Origin: Maribellus sediminis
GTDB lineage: Bacteria; Bacteroidota; Bacteroidia; Bacteroidales; Prolixibacteraceae
Direction: 5' to 3'
Length of the DNA stretch: 64,000 bases
Assembly (NCBI RefSeq): GCF_011799805.1
Contig: NZ_WXUB01000002.1
Span: 1-64,000, forward strand
Shown here: positions 8,195 through 18,627 of the stretch, one piece after another
Position numbering within the stretch: position 1 is the first letter of the stretch
How the letters are laid out: every line of letters starts with the position of its first letter
Notes under the pieces: model-generated
What the model saw: the letters and a program-made list of their open reading frames with translations, nothing else
Database searches by the model: none
What the model was told of the DNA's origin: nothing
Translations under genes and position numbers: made by a program

Positions 8195-10114
8195 ATGTTA
8201 AATAAATCGATAGCTTACAGGCTAAGTATATATATATCGCTTGCAGTAATAAGTGTATTTGTGGCATTTATTATTATTAATTTTCTTTTCAACTTAAAGA
8301 TTATAAAAGAGAATATACAATTCAAGGCTGATAATACGAGCGTTGAAGTAAATTCTGTTGTTAAAAAATACGTGGTCACTACCCAGGAGGTGGCAAAGAA
8401 TATTGCCGATCAGATTATTTTTTACGAAAAAGAGGATGCTATTGGGCCATTTCTGGATAAAATACTTGAGAAATATCCGTTTATCAATAGTATTCATATC
8501 AGACTTGATTCAACTATAGAAGTTTCGCATCATTACCTGTTTACATTTAGAGAGGCTGATTCTACATATATGTATGAATCCAATAAGCCCATTGTTACTT
8601 GTGTCGATAAAAATCCGAACTACATCGAATTAGTACAGGATCCTGATGTAATTTGGTCTGAGCCAATAGTCTGTGAAAGAAATAAGCATGTTGTAGCCTC
8701 CTATTATTCGCCGGTTACACAATCAGAACCAAACAATAAAAACAAGCTTGTTGGTTCGGTCATATGTGAGCTTTCGCTATTGCACATTAACGATGCTGTA
8801 AATAAGATTAAAGTTGGAAAAAGTGGCTATTCCATTTTATTGTCAAGAAAAGGTGTTTATATTTCACATCCAAGAAAAGATTTTATCCTCGAGAGAAACG
8901 CATATGATATTCCTAAAAAGGTTATTGATCTGGATGTGTCCGAAATTAATGATATACTTTCGGGGAATAAAGGCGCCGGAATAATCGCCTATCCTGAGGT
9001 TCTTGATTATCAAAAAAGCTGGTTGTCATTTTCCAAAATTCCGGAAACGGGCTGGCTTGTTGTTATGGTTATTCCATATGCCGAGCTTTTTGAACCGCTT
9101 TATCTGCCAATTCTTAAAATGTTGTTTTTCTCTGTGCTTGGAATTCTGGTAGTATATATTTTGATCACCTATATCTCGAATAAACAGATTCAACCTTTGA
9201 GCAGTTTAACTTCTCAGTTAAAGCGCTTTAGTGATATTTCAGGAGAAGCCTATGCCGGTGAAGCCTCATTAAATGAAATTCAACAGGTTTCTGACAGTCT
9301 GAACCTGATAAAAGCGTGGTATGAAAAAAATAGACTCAAAGTATCGCAGGATGCCAAACTCGACAAAATCAGGTATGATGATATTCTCGAAGCTGCCGAA
9401 ATTCAGCAAAGCCTCATAAAATTGGAATATCCGGCATGCCCGAATGTGAAAGAGATTGATCTGTTTGCTTTGTATAAACCAGCAAGGATCGTAAGTGGCG
9501 ATCTTTTCGACTATTTTTTCAGAGACGAAAAACAAATGGTTTTTACGATGGGAGATGTTTCAGGAAAAGGTGTACCTGCTGCATTTTTTATGAGCATGTC
9601 GCAAACAATTATAAAGTCGGTTGGAGCCAATCCTGAATTAAAGCGAAGTGCCGGCATTGTTGAGGAAGTAAATGAACAGCTGTACTCTAACAATATTCAC
9701 CAGTTTTTTCTCACACTATTTCTGGGTATCATTAACATTGAAACCGGAAAACTCTCGTATTGTAATGCGGCCCATACAACATCTTATGTTTTAAAAACCA
9801 ACGGACACTTGGATGAATTAAAGGAAGCGCATGGTCTGCCTCTGGGGCTTTATCGCGACAGGGGTTATCACGAAAGTAAATACCAACTGGAAAAAGGCGA
9901 TTCAATAATTGTTTATACCGATGGAGTAACAGAACTTCAGGATGAAAATAATTTACAATATGGTGATTTTCGGCTTCAGGAGAATCTAAAAAGTTTGGCA
10001 GGATTAAAACCAAAAGAAATGGTAAAGAGGCTTGAGAAGAGCTTGAAGCAGTTTATCGGAGATACTGATCAAAGTGATGATATCAGTATTTTAGTCATCA
10101 AATATGAGGGATAA
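8195..10114 (+). CDS. Membrane Cache-HAMP-PP2C (RsbU/SpoIIE-type) phosphatase
   Basis: 639 residues. TM helix at about 12-34, a periplasmic Cache-type sensory region to about residue 300, second TM helix near 302-327, a HAMP-like linker, then a PP2C/SpoIIE serine phosphatase domain from about 400 to the end. Metal-binding Asp residues are visible in VSGDLFDYF (near 433), MGDVSGKG (near 451), YTDGVTE (near 573) and DQSDDISIL. Such proteins sense an extracellular ligand and dephosphorylate an anti-sigma-factor antagonist in partner-switching pathways. No anti-sigma or STAS gene lies next to it, so the target is elsewhere. ATG at 8195 begins the first TM helix sensibly. Confidence 0.9.
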   Translation: MLNKSIAYRLSIYISLAVISVFVAFIIINFLFNLKIIKENIQFKADNTSVEVNSVVKKYVVTTQEVAKNIADQIIFYEKEDAIGPFLDKILEKYPFINSIHIRLDSTIEVSHHYLFTFREADSTYMYESNKPIVTCVDKNPNYIELVQDPDVIWSEPIVCERNKHVVASYYSPVTQSEPNNKNKLVGSVICELSLLHINDAVNKIKVGKSGYSILLSRKGVYISHPRKDFILERNAYDIPKKVIDLDVSEINDILSGNKGAGIIAYPEVLDYQKSWLSFSKIPETGWLVVMVIPYAELFEPLYLPILKMLFFSVLGILVVYILITYISNKQIQPLSSLTSQLKRFSDISGEAYAGEASLNEIQQVSDSLNLIKAWYEKNRLKVSQDAKLDKIRYDDILEAAEIQQSLIKLEYPACPNVKEIDLFALYKPARIVSGDLFDYFFRDEKQMVFTMGDVSGKGVPAAFFMSMSQTIIKSVGANPELKRSAGIVEEVNEQLYSNNIHQFFLTLFLGIINIETGKLSYCNAAHTTSYVLKTNGHLDELKEAHGLPLGLYRDRGYHESKYQLEKGDSIIVYTDGVTELQDENNLQYGDFRLQENLKSLAGLKPKEMVKRLEKSLKQFIGDTDQSDDISILVIKYEG

Positions 10115-10117
10115 AAA

Positions 10118-10139
10118 AAGACCGGGAAAACCCGGCCTT
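10118..10139. terminator. Bidirectional terminator between phosphatase and clpC
   Basis: AAAG-A-CCGGG, loop AAAA, CCCGG-C-CTTT: a stem with one internal mismatch, A-tract on the left and T-tract on the right. It lies between the convergent stop codons at 10114 and 10145 and can serve both genes. Confidence 0.85.
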
Positions 10140-10144
10140 TCATT

Positions 10145-12670
10145 TTATTCTTTCAATGCTTTATTCTTAGATAAGATTCGCATTTGTAATTTTTCATTCT
10201 TCTTATCGAAACCAACTGAAATGGTATCTCCTTCCGTTATCGAGGCTTTTATAATTATTTCAGCCATCTCATCTTCCAGGTATTTCTGAATAGCTCTCTT
10301 TAGCGGGCGTGCACCGAATTGTGGATCGTAGCCTTTTTCAGCTATGAAATCCTTCGCTGCAGGAGAAATTTTCAGTTTGTAATTTAATGCCTCCACGCGT
10401 TTATATAAGCCCTCGATTTCGATGTCGATAATCTGGAAAATATGTTTTTTCTCCAATTGGTTAAACATGATAACATCATCGATCCTGTTTAGGAACTCAG
10501 GCGCAAAAGCTTTTTTCAAAGCCTTCTGAACGATGTATTTTGCATGTTCGTTATCCTGTTCCGGTGTTTTGGCAGAAGAAAAACCAACGCCACGCCCGAA
10601 TTCTTTTAACTGGCGTGATCCAATGTTGGATGTCATAATGACAATGGTATTTTTGAAATCCACACTTCTTCCAAGGCTATCTGTTAGGCGACCTTCATCC
10701 AGAAGCTGTAACAGCAGGTGGAAAACATCGGGGTGTGCTTTTTCAATCTCATCGAGCAGAACAACCGAATAGGGTTTTCTGCGTACTTTTTCTGTCAGCT
10801 GACCACCTTCTTCATAACCAACATATCCGGGAGGCGCTCCAACCAAACGTGATACCGCGAATTTTTCCATGTATTCGCTCATATCAACACGAATCAAAGC
10901 ATCCAGGTTATCGAATAAGTAGGTGGTCAAAACTTTTGCAAGTTGCGTTTTCCCGACACCGGTTGGGCCAAGAAATACGAAGGATCCAATTGGCCGGTTC
11001 GGATCTTTCAATCCTGCACGGTTACGTTGAATGGCCTTTACAATTTTTGCAATGGCTTCGTCCTGTCCAATAACTTTACCTTTCAGGTCTTTACCCATGT
11101 TCATCAGGCGCTTGCCTTCGGCCTGGGCGATTCGCTGAACGGGAACACCTGACATCATGGCAACAACCTCGGCAACTTTGTGTTCGTCAACGGTTTCACG
11201 ATGGTTGATCAACTCTTTTTCCCAACGTTCCTTTTCCTGTTCCAGTTGATTCAACAGGTTTTTTTCTTTATCTCTGTAATTCGCAGCGAGTTCAAAATTC
11301 TGGCTTTTTACGGCACTGATTTTTTCCTCTTTTGTTTTTTCGATCTTTTCTTCCAGTTTAACAATCTTCTCCGGAACATTAATGTTGGAGATATGAACAC
11401 GCGATCCAGCTTCGTCAAGTGCATCAATTGCTTTGTCCGGTAAATACCTGTCGGTGATGTAACGTGCCGTCAATTTTACACAGCTTTCAATGGCTTCAGG
11501 CGTGTATATCACATTGTGATGTTCTTCGTAACGTTCTTTAATGTTATTGAGAATTTCAATTGTTTCATCTACTGAAGTAGGATCTACCATTACTTTCTGA
11601 AACCGACGTTCAAGAGCACCGTCTTTTTCAATTTGCTGACGATATTCATCGAGTGTTGTGGCACCAATACATTGAATGTCGCCACGCGCCAGTGCAGGTT
11701 TTAGCATGTTTGCAGCATCGAGCGATCCGGTAGCACCTCCGGCACCAACAATGGTATGTATTTCATCGATAAACAAAATAACGTTGTTTACTTTGGCCAG
11801 TTCATTCAGAATGGCTTTCATTCGCTCCTCAAACTGACCGCGGTATTTTGTACCGGCTACAATTGAAGCGATATCAAGACTAACAACACGTTTGTCAAAT
11901 AATATGCGTGATACTTTTTTACTGACAATTCTTAAGGCAAGACCTTCAGCAATAGCCGATTTACCAACTCCGGGTTCTCCAATCAGGATCGGGTTGTTCT
12001 TTTTACGGCGGCTCAGGATTTGTGCCAGGCGTTCGATTTCTTTTTCACGACCCACAATAGGATCCAGACTGTTTTCCTCGGCAAGTTTGGTAATGTCAAT
12101 TCCAAAGTTATCGAGTACAGGGGTATCCGATTTGGCGCCGGCACCTTTTTTGCCTTGCTGCGAACCCGACGGATTTTTTGAAAAACCTTCTCCCGGTCCG
12201 TCATCTTCACTCTCCGGAAAATCTGATTTGGCTTCAGGCAGTTTGTAATCCTGAAGTTGTGATTTTACCATATAGTAATTTACCCCCATTTCAATTAGCA
12301 ATTGAGTTACCAGACAATTACTGTCTTTAAGAATAGCTAGCAAAAGGTGTGCACTGTTAGCAGTAACGCTTTTAAAAGAACGGGCTTCAAGATAAATCAG
12401 TTTTAAAGTCTTTTCGGTTGATTTTAACATCACCAAATCAGATTTCGAATTGATAGATTTATCTGTTTTTATCTTTTTTTCAACAAGCTGTTTTACCTCA
12501 GCAAGATCAATTCCAAGATTTTCGAGGATGTCGGTGGCAATACCCTCACCATCCCGAAGAATTCCCAGAAAGAGGTGTTCCTGTCCGATGTAGTCGTTTC
12601 CCAAACGAATCGCTTCCTCCCTGCTGTATCCTATTATATCCTTTATTCTTGGCGAAAATTGTGAATCCAT
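10145..12670 (-). CDS. clpC: ClpC-type AAA+ unfoldase of Clp protease
   Basis: 841 residues. ATP-driven unfoldase that feeds proteins into ClpP. Clp N repeat domain at residues 1-145, a disordered acidic/Gly-rich linker at 146-185, first AAA domain with Walker A GEPGVGKS at 231-238, UVR-type coiled segment near 440-475 (LEEKIEKTKEEK), second AAA domain with GPTGVGKT near 568, and a C-terminal D2-small domain. The middle UVR motif and lack of a long ClpB M-domain distinguish it from ClpB. Stands alone; shares a 264-bp divergent region with gyrA. Confidence 0.95.
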   Translation of the reverse strand: MDSQFSPRIKDIIGYSREEAIRLGNDYIGQEHLFLGILRDGEGIATDILENLGIDLAEVKQLVEKKIKTDKSINSKSDLVMLKSTEKTLKLIYLEARSFKSVTANSAHLLLAILKDSNCLVTQLLIEMGVNYYMVKSQLQDYKLPEAKSDFPESEDDGPGEGFSKNPSGSQQGKKGAGAKSDTPVLDNFGIDITKLAEENSLDPIVGREKEIERLAQILSRRKKNNPILIGEPGVGKSAIAEGLALRIVSKKVSRILFDKRVVSLDIASIVAGTKYRGQFEERMKAILNELAKVNNVILFIDEIHTIVGAGGATGSLDAANMLKPALARGDIQCIGATTLDEYRQQIEKDGALERRFQKVMVDPTSVDETIEILNNIKERYEEHHNVIYTPEAIESCVKLTARYITDRYLPDKAIDALDEAGSRVHISNINVPEKIVKLEEKIEKTKEEKISAVKSQNFELAANYRDKEKNLLNQLEQEKERWEKELINHRETVDEHKVAEVVAMMSGVPVQRIAQAEGKRLMNMGKDLKGKVIGQDEAIAKIVKAIQRNRAGLKDPNRPIGSFVFLGPTGVGKTQLAKVLTTYLFDNLDALIRVDMSEYMEKFAVSRLVGAPPGYVGYEEGGQLTEKVRRKPYSVVLLDEIEKAHPDVFHLLLQLLDEGRLTDSLGRSVDFKNTIVIMTSNIGSRQLKEFGRGVGFSSAKTPEQDNEHAKYIVQKALKKAFAPEFLNRIDDVIMFNQLEKKHIFQIIDIEIEGLYKRVEALNYKLKISPAAKDFIAEKGYDPQFGARPLKRAIQKYLEDEMAEIIIKASITEGDTISVGFDKKNEKLQMRILSKNKALKE

Positions 12671-12884
12671 ATATTTAATTGTTTACATCGTTTCAACAAA
12701 TACTGTTCCCAAAAGGTTGAACGACTAAATTACTTAAAATCTCAAATCCGGGGGAATCCTATTGTCATAAGTTATCAAATCATTAAACCTAAAACTGCAT
12801 TTATGGCAGTTGAATTGTTGATATCTTATCTAAATTGTAGATTCAAAAGACTTTCGAGAGCGGCTTAAAAATCAATGATTTTAC

Positions 12885-12892
12885 TATTTTTG
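12885..12892 (+). promoter_or_regulatory. -7 box upstream of gyrA
   Basis: TATTTTTG, a TAnnTTTG match, 43 bases before the gyrA ATG at 12935. No convincing -33 TTTG. The clpC/gyrA intergenic region otherwise shows no clear signal. Confidence 0.45.
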
Positions 12893-12934
12893 TGGGTCTT
12901 TTAAAAGTGATAATTTTTAGTGAAAGGAGATATA

Positions 12935-15505
12935 ATGTCAGAAGGTGAAAAGATTATTCGAATAAATATTGAAGAGCAGATGAAGTCTGCTTACATAGAT
13001 TATTCAATGTCTGTAATTGTGTCACGTGCATTACCTGATGTACGCGACGGTTTTAAACCAGTGCACCGCAGGGTTTTATTCGGTATGCACGAACTTGGAA
13101 TTCTTTCAAACAGACCCTATAAAAAGTCGGCCAGGATTGTTGGTGAGGTACTTGGTAAGTACCACCCGCACGGTGACTCTTCAGTATATTTTACCATGGT
13201 ACGTATGGCCCAGCACTGGTCGTTGCGCTACCCAATGGTAGATGGTCAGGGAAACTTTGGTTCGGTTGATGGCGACAGTCCTGCTGCCATGCGTTATACC
13301 GAGGCCAGGATGTCGAGAATTTCGGAAGAAACCCTGGCAGACCTGGATAAAAATACAGTAGATTTTAACCCAAACTTTGATGAATCGCTGAGCGAGCCTT
13401 CGGTGTTGCCAACAAAAATACCGCAATTGCTGGTTAACGGTACATCGGGTATTGCGGTTGGGATGGCTACCAATATGCCACCACATAACCTTACCGATAC
13501 CATCGATGCCATTATCGCATACATCGAAAATACCGACATCGAAATTGATGATTTGGTTGAGATCATAAAAGCACCCGATTTCCCTACAGGTGGTATTATT
13601 TATGGCTACCAGGGAGTGAAAGATGCTTATGAAACCGGCCGCGGGCGTGTTGTAATTCGTGGTAAAGCACATATTGAGAATGAAGGTGGCCGCGAAAAAA
13701 TCGTTGTTACGGAAATTCCTTATATGGTTAACCGTGCCGAAATGATTCAGAAAACGGCGGACCTGGTGAACGAAAAGAAAATTGAAGGTATTTCGAACAT
13801 CAACGACGAATCGGACCGTGAAGGTATGCGTGTGGTTTACGACCTGAAACGCGATGCCATGAGCAACGTTGTACTGAATAAGCTATACAAGTACACGGCG
13901 CTGCAAACTTCGTTCAGTGTAAATAATATTGCGTTGGTAAAAGGCCGGCCAAAATTACTGAACCTGAAAGAGCTGATTCATCACTTTGTGGATCACCGTC
14001 ATGAGGTAGTTACCCGCCGCACCCAGTACGAACTGGAACAGGCCGAAAAACGTGCACATATTCTTGAAGGGCTTATTATTGCCAGCGACAACATCGACGA
14101 AGTGATCGCAATTATCCGTGGATCTTCAACTCCCGAAGAAGCTCGTAATAGTTTGATTGAACGCTTCAATCTTTCTGATGTACAATCGCGTGCAATTGTT
14201 GAAATGCGTTTGCGTCAGTTAACCGGACTGGAACAGGACAAACTTCGAAAAGAATACGAAGAAATCATGTTACAGATTGAAGAATACAAAAAGATTCTGG
14301 CGGATGTGAATCTTCGTATGCAGATTATCAAAGATGAACTGCAGGAGATGAAGAACAAATACGGCGACGAAAGACGTACTGAAGTAGTGCCAAACGCTGA
14401 AGAGTTCAATCCTGAAGATTTCTATGCTGATGAAGATATGGTAATCACCATTTCGCACCTGGGGTATATTAAACGTACACCGCTTACCGAATTCCGTACA
14501 CAGGGAAGGGGAGGTGTTGGCTCGAAAGGAAGTACAACCCGCGATGAAGATTTCCTGGAACACATTTTTATTGCTTCGATGCACAACACGCTGTTGCTGT
14601 TCACCGAAAAAGGAAAATGTTACTGGTTGAAAGTTTACCAGATTCCTGAAGGAACGCGCTCATCGAAAGGCCGCGCCATTCAGAATGTGCTGAACATTGA
14701 ACCGGATGACAAAGTGTTGACCTTTATAAAAGTAAAAACACTTGCCGACCAGGAATTCATCAACAACAATTATATTATTCTGGCTACTAAAAAAGGTATC
14801 ATCAAAAAAACCACTTTGGAGGCTTACTCTCGTCCGCGTCAGAATGGTGTGAATGCCATTACCATTAAGGAAGGCGACCAGCTGCTTGAAGCAAGGTTGA
14901 CCAACGGCAGCAGCGAAGTAATGATCGCAGTTCGTTCGGGTAAGGCTATTCGCTTTAACGAAAGCATTGTTCGTCCGATTGGTAGAACAGCTTCGGGAGT
15001 TCGTGGTATTACACTTGGAAGTGAGCAGGATGAGGTGATTGGTATGATTTGTGTAATGAATGAGAACGAAGACATCCTGGTTGTTTCTGAAAACGGCTAC
15101 GGAAAACGTTCTAAAATTGATGATTACAGGGTAACCAACCGCGGTGGAAAAGGTGTAAAAACCATTAATGTAACCGAAAAAACCGGTGACCTGATTGCAA
15201 TCAAAAATGTCTCGGACGAAAACGATCTGATGATCATTACCGAAAAAGGATTAACTATCCGACTGGCTGTAAGCTCGATTTCAGTTTTGGGCCGTGCCAC
15301 TCAAGGGGTTCGGGTAATTAATCTTCGTGATGACGACAGTATTGCATCGGTAGCCCGTGTTACAGTGGAAGATACCAACGGAGAAGAAGAAGCTTCTGAA
15401 ACTGAAGGTCCTGAGAATGGAAGTCCTGAGGATGACGCTTCAGAAAATGTAAATCGTGAAAATGAAGGTTCTGAAAATGAAGAAAATAACTTAGAACAGG
15501 AATAA
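12935..15505 (+). CDS. gyrA: DNA gyrase subunit A
   Basis: 856 residues. Breakage-reunion subunit of DNA gyrase (with GyrB) introducing negative supercoils. WHD/tower domains: [19 protein letters not shown], catalytic Tyr121 in RYTEARM, QRDR around [20 protein letters not shown]-terminal beta-pinwheel with GyrA-box-like GRGGVGSKG. In the QRDR, Ser82 equals E. coli Ser83, and Phe86 sits where E. coli has Asp87. A Glu/Asn/Ser-rich acidic tail of about 45 residues ends the protein. ATG 12935 is chosen over GTG 12920 because AAGGAGA sits 5-6 bases ahead of it, one of the few clear Shine-Dalgarno sites in this window. Confidence 0.97.
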   Translation: MSEGEKIIRINIEEQMKSAYIDYSMSVIVSRALPDVRDGFKPVHRRVLFGMHELGILSNRPYKKSARIVGEVLGKYHPHGDSSVYFTMVRMAQHWSLRYPMVDGQGNFGSVDGDSPAAMRYTEARMSRISEETLADLDKNTVDFNPNFDESLSEPSVLPTKIPQLLVNGTSGIAVGMATNMPPHNLTDTIDAIIAYIENTDIEIDDLVEIIKAPDFPTGGIIYGYQGVKDAYETGRGRVVIRGKAHIENEGGREKIVVTEIPYMVNRAEMIQKTADLVNEKKIEGISNINDESDREGMRVVYDLKRDAMSNVVLNKLYKYTALQTSFSVNNIALVKGRPKLLNLKELIHHFVDHRHEVVTRRTQYELEQAEKRAHILEGLIIASDNIDEVIAIIRGSSTPEEARNSLIERFNLSDVQSRAIVEMRLRQLTGLEQDKLRKEYEEIMLQIEEYKKILADVNLRMQIIKDELQEMKNKYGDERRTEVVPNAEEFNPEDFYADEDMVITISHLGYIKRTPLTEFRTQGRGGVGSKGSTTRDEDFLEHIFIASMHNTLLLFTEKGKCYWLKVYQIPEGTRSSKGRAIQNVLNIEPDDKVLTFIKVKTLADQEFINNNYIILATKKGIIKKTTLEAYSRPRQNGVNAITIKEGDQLLEARLTNGSSEVMIAVRSGKAIRFNESIVRPIGRTASGVRGITLGSEQDEVIGMICVMNENEDILVVSENGYGKRSKIDDYRVTNRGGKGVKTINVTEKTGDLIAIKNVSDENDLMIITEKGLTIRLAVSSISVLGRATQGVRVINLRDDDSIASVARVTVEDTNGEEEASETEGPENGSPEDDASENVNRENEGSENEENNLEQE

Positions 15506-15528
15506 ATAACTGATATTTTTTGTTCGGG

Positions 15529-15559
15529 TTGCGATAACATTTGAAAACGTATATTTTTG
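15529..15559 (+). promoter_or_regulatory. Promoter for the TPR-protein gene
   Basis: TTG at 15529-15531 (-33 element) and TATTTTTG at 15552-15559 (-7 element) with a 20-bp spacer, as in Bacteroidota sigma-ABfr promoters. The leader to the ATG at 15667 would be about 100 nt. Confidence 0.55.
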
Positions 15560-15666
15560 CATAAATTTTTAAAAACAAAAAATTATAAAATAATATGATG
15601 AGTCGCGGCACTTCTGAACAGTAAAAAAGAAGACGTGATGGACAAAAAACTTTAAAATTTTATCAG

Positions 15667-16842
15667 ATGAAAAAATCAATTATTCTACTGGCCTTATTGT
15701 TTGCCTTTGGAGGTGCTTTTGCCCAAAAAGGTAAGGTTACAAGTGCTCAGAATTTTAAAGACACCGGTAAACTCGACAAGGCTTTGGAAGCCATTAAGGA
15801 AGCCACTGATCCTTCTAACGAGAAGGCTGAAAAATCTATTCCATGGTCAAAAACATGGGAAGTTCGTGGCGAAATTTACCAGGCAATATTTGAGAGTCAG
15901 GATGCCAATGTGAAAGCTTTAGCGGAAGATCCGTTAACAACAGCTTTGGAATCGTACAAAAAAGCTTTGGAACTCGACGACAAAGGTAAAGGCTCTAACA
16001 GCGTTAAAATTAAACTGACACTGTTGACCAACGACCTGACCAACCAGGCAGTTGAAGCTTTTAATACTAACGATTACGAAACTGCACTGAGATCTTTCGA
16101 GCAGATTCTTGATATTCAGAACATCGACATAGTAAAAGCTGATAATCCTGATGCTGTTGATACTGTAATTATTTTCAACACCGGTTTGGCTGCATACAAT
16201 GCGAAGAAGTATACCAAAGCTATTGAGTATTACGGGGAAGCTGCAAAACATGGTTATAATGCAGAAAGCTGTTACCGAATGATGTCGGATTCTTACCTGC
16301 AGATGAATGACACTACAAGTGCCTTGAAAGTGGCTCAGGAAGGATTTGAAAAATATCCGGACGATAATAATATTCTGACCAGCATGATCGACTTGTACCT
16401 TAAAACCAATCAGACTAAGGAAGCGATGAAATATTTGGACATGGCAATCAAGCAGGATCCAAATAACGTTACTTATCACTTTGCACAGGGTACTTTATAC
16501 GAGCGTTTTGGCGATGAAGAAAATGCAATTAAATGCTACGAAAAAGCCATGGAAGTTGATCCGACTTTCTTTAATGCCTACTACAACCTTGGCGCTTTGT
16601 ATTACAACAAAGGTGTGAAGCAAATAGATGTGGCCAGAGAGGTTCCTGCAAACGAAAACGAGAAATACGAAGCAGAACTGAAAAAAGCTGATCAGTGGTT
16701 CGAAAAATCATTGCCTTACATGGAAAAATGCCTTGAGCTGAATTCTGAAGATATTAATACGCTTGAGTCGTTGAAAAACCTGTACTACCGTATGAAAGAT
16801 ATGGACAAGTACAACGCCATTCTTGAAAAACTGGGGCAGTAA
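15667..16842 (+). CDS. Exported tetratricopeptide repeat protein
   Basis: 391 residues with a signal peptide (MKKSIILLALLFAFGGAFAQ, cleavage after Ala-Phe-Ala). The rest is helical repeats: TPR-like units are recognisable around GLAAYNAKKYTKAIEYYGEA, SCYRMMSDSYLQMNDTTSAL, and KCYEKAMEVDPTFFNAYYNL. Likely a periplasmic scaffold for protein contacts; no catalytic domain. Has its own promoter after gyrA and a strong terminator at 16868, so it is monocistronic. A link to gyrase is not implied. Confidence 0.85.
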   Translation: MKKSIILLALLFAFGGAFAQKGKVTSAQNFKDTGKLDKALEAIKEATDPSNEKAEKSIPWSKTWEVRGEIYQAIFESQDANVKALAEDPLTTALESYKKALELDDKGKGSNSVKIKLTLLTNDLTNQAVEAFNTNDYETALRSFEQILDIQNIDIVKADNPDAVDTVIIFNTGLAAYNAKKYTKAIEYYGEAAKHGYNAESCYRMMSDSYLQMNDTTSALKVAQEGFEKYPDDNNILTSMIDLYLKTNQTKEAMKYLDMAIKQDPNNVTYHFAQGTLYERFGDEENAIKCYEKAMEVDPTFFNAYYNLGALYYNKGVKQIDVAREVPANENEKYEAELKKADQWFEKSLPYMEKCLELNSEDINTLESLKNLYYRMKDMDKYNAILEKLGQ

Positions 16843-16867
16843 TCACACTGTTTCTTTAAGATATCGA

Positions 16868-16898
16868 AAGCCGTTCTGTTTGCAGAGCGGCTTTTTTT
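16868..16898 (+). terminator. Rho-independent terminator after TPR gene
   Basis: AAGCCGTTCTG (16868-16878), loop TTTG, CAGAGCGGCTT (16883-16893), then a run of seven T residues. One G-U pair in an 11-bp stem. Confidence 0.9.
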
Positions 16899-17143
16899 GT
16901 GCTAGCACGGATCCGATCCGAACGTGTTTCAACAGACTCGGATCCATATTTTACATTGTCTGTGGCTTGACTATCCCCGGTCTTAAAAATAGGGATTGAA
17001 TAAAAAAGGCGTGATAGACTTGAGCCAGGGTTTCATATAGAAAAGTTGAATGTTTCCTCTAAAGTTGTGTTAGCACAGTATTAAGCCACAACATTTGCCT
17101 GTTCTTTGCACGCAGCTAAAAACTAAAGATCGCATTAATGCTT
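16899..17143. other. Noncoding stretch with short palindromes
   Basis: No gene seen. It has the perfect palindrome GTGCTAGCAC (16899-16908), a close copy GTGTTAGCAC (17067-17076), and an inverted pair GGATCCGA (16909-16916) / TCGGATCC (16938-16945). Purpose unknown; it could be a degraded element or a regulatory region for the M24 peptidase. Confidence 0.35.
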
Positions 17144-17151
17144 TACTTTTG
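17144..17151 (+). promoter_or_regulatory. -7 box upstream of M24 peptidase
   Basis: TACTTTTG, matching TAnnTTTG, 18 bases before the start codon, implying a very short leader. No TTTG was found at the right -33 spacing. Confidence 0.45.
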
Positions 17152-17168
17152 CAGGCAAATATAGTAGT

Positions 17169-18362
17169 ATGAATATCAAGACTCCTGCCTCCGAGTTAAA
17201 CCAAAGAATGACGGTTTTCTGTGGAATTATGGATGAGCAACATCCGGATTGGAAAATGGCCATGATTTTCAGTAAGATCAACCTGTTTTATTTTACGGGA
17301 ACCTACTCTGAAGGTATGTTGATAATAGAACGCGACAGAAGTTCGGTTTTCTGGGTACGCAGAAGTTACGACCGGGCAATCGCTGAATCTGAATTCGCCA
17401 ACCTGAGGCCGATGAACAGCTATCGCGATGCCGCTGTGACTTATTCTTCGGTGCCGGATGAAGTGTACCTGGAGGTTGAGTTTGTACCTCTGGCAATGCT
17501 AAGCCGCGTTCAGAAACATTTTCCTTTTAAAAACTACCAATCGCTCGACTTTCAGCTAGCCATGACACGATCGGTGAAATCAAATTGGGAGTTGAAATTT
17601 ATGGAAGAGGCCGGAGAAATTCACCGCAGTATTCTCGAAGAAAAAGTGCCGGGTTTATTGCGCGAAGGAATGAGCGAAGCCGATCTGGCAGCCGAGTTGT
17701 TTGAGTTGATGGTGAAGGAAGGCCACCAGGGAACGGCACGTTTTGCCATGCACGATACCGATATTGTTGTTGCACAGCTCGGCTTTGGCGAAAGTTCACT
17801 TATGTCGACCAACTTCGATGGACCGGGTGGAAACCGTGGTTTATCAGCTGCCGTTCCAAGTCTGGGAAGTCGCGAGCGGCTTTTGAAAAAGGGCGACCTG
17901 GTATTTGTAGATATGGGATTGGGCGTAAATGGCTATCATTCCGACAAAACAATGACATACATGTTTGGTACCCCGCTTCCAGCAGAAGTTCAGGAAATTC
18001 AAAAGCAATGTGTTGAGATTCAAAATAGCGTGGTCGATTTACTCAAGCCAGGCAATTCTCCGGAGGTGATTTACGAAACGATTATGGACAGCCTAAGTCC
18101 TGATTTTCAAAGAAATTTTATGGGTTTTGGAAGCCGACAGGTGAAATTCCTGGGGCACGGTATTGGATTAACTGTTGATGAATTGCCGGTAATTGCAAAA
18201 GGTTTCAAACTGCCCTTGCAGGAAAATATGGTTTTTGCAGTTGAACCTAAAAAGGGAATTGCCGGAGTTGGAATGGTTGGAATTGAAAACACCTTTGTGG
18301 TTACACCAAACGGCGGGCGAAGCATCACCGGAAACCATCCTGGGCTTATTTTTGTGGAGTAA
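17169..18362 (+). CDS. M24-family metallopeptidase (Xaa-Pro dipeptidase/aminopeptidase-like)
   Basis: 397 residues. Creatinase-type N-terminal domain (1-160) followed by the pita-bread catalytic domain. The five metal ligands are visible: Asp in VFVDMGLG, Asp in YHSDKTM, His in LGHGIGLTVDE, Glu in FAVEPKKG, and Glu in GIENTFVV. It probably cleaves N-terminal residues next to proline in peptides, in the cytosol (no signal peptide). ATG at 17169 follows a -7 box closely. Could be Xaa-Pro aminopeptidase or dipeptidase; sequence alone does not decide. Confidence 0.88.
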   Translation: MNIKTPASELNQRMTVFCGIMDEQHPDWKMAMIFSKINLFYFTGTYSEGMLIIERDRSSVFWVRRSYDRAIAESEFANLRPMNSYRDAAVTYSSVPDEVYLEVEFVPLAMLSRVQKHFPFKNYQSLDFQLAMTRSVKSNWELKFMEEAGEIHRSILEEKVPGLLREGMSEADLAAELFELMVKEGHQGTARFAMHDTDIVVAQLGFGESSLMSTNFDGPGGNRGLSAAVPSLGSRERLLKKGDLVFVDMGLGVNGYHSDKTMTYMFGTPLPAEVQEIQKQCVEIQNSVVDLLKPGNSPEVIYETIMDSLSPDFQRNFMGFGSRQVKFLGHGIGLTVDELPVIAKGFKLPLQENMVFAVEPKKGIAGVGMVGIENTFVVTPNGGRSITGNHPGLIFVE

Positions 18363-18440
18363 ATCTCTAATGGTTATTGCTATCCGAATTAAATTTATTC
18401 TTTTGTTCGGCTGCAATGCAAATCCTTTCCCAAGCAGTTA

Positions 18441-18566
18441 AATCTTTTATGTTACGCGATACATTTGCGTAAGAGCGGCGAAGATCCAACCAAATATTTT
18501 CTTTTTGGAATGGCAGAAGGTGGAGTGTATACGTTTAACGGAAAATCGTTTGATAAAAGGTTTTGA
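18441..18566 (+). pseudogene. Gene remnant, C-terminal stub of a propeller-like protein
   Basis: The frame reads LRKSGEDPTKYFLFGMAEG then GVYTFNGKSFDKRF and stop at 18564-18566, with no start codon. The pattern LFG-x-A-x-GGVY-x-F-NGKSF resembles the repeat seen in two-component-regulator propeller or WD-like blades. The rest of the gene is missing between the M24 peptidase (ends 18362) and this stub. Family assignment is tentative. Confidence 0.4.
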
Positions 18567-18627
18567 AATGAAAGACGAACAAACAACAATTGCTTGCGTT
18601 TAAACCAAAATCCTTATTTTACATACC

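Noticed and set aside
13181-13672. 163-codon minus-strand frame inside gyrA
   Set aside because: Shadow of gyrA codon structure; gyrA motifs prove the + frame.
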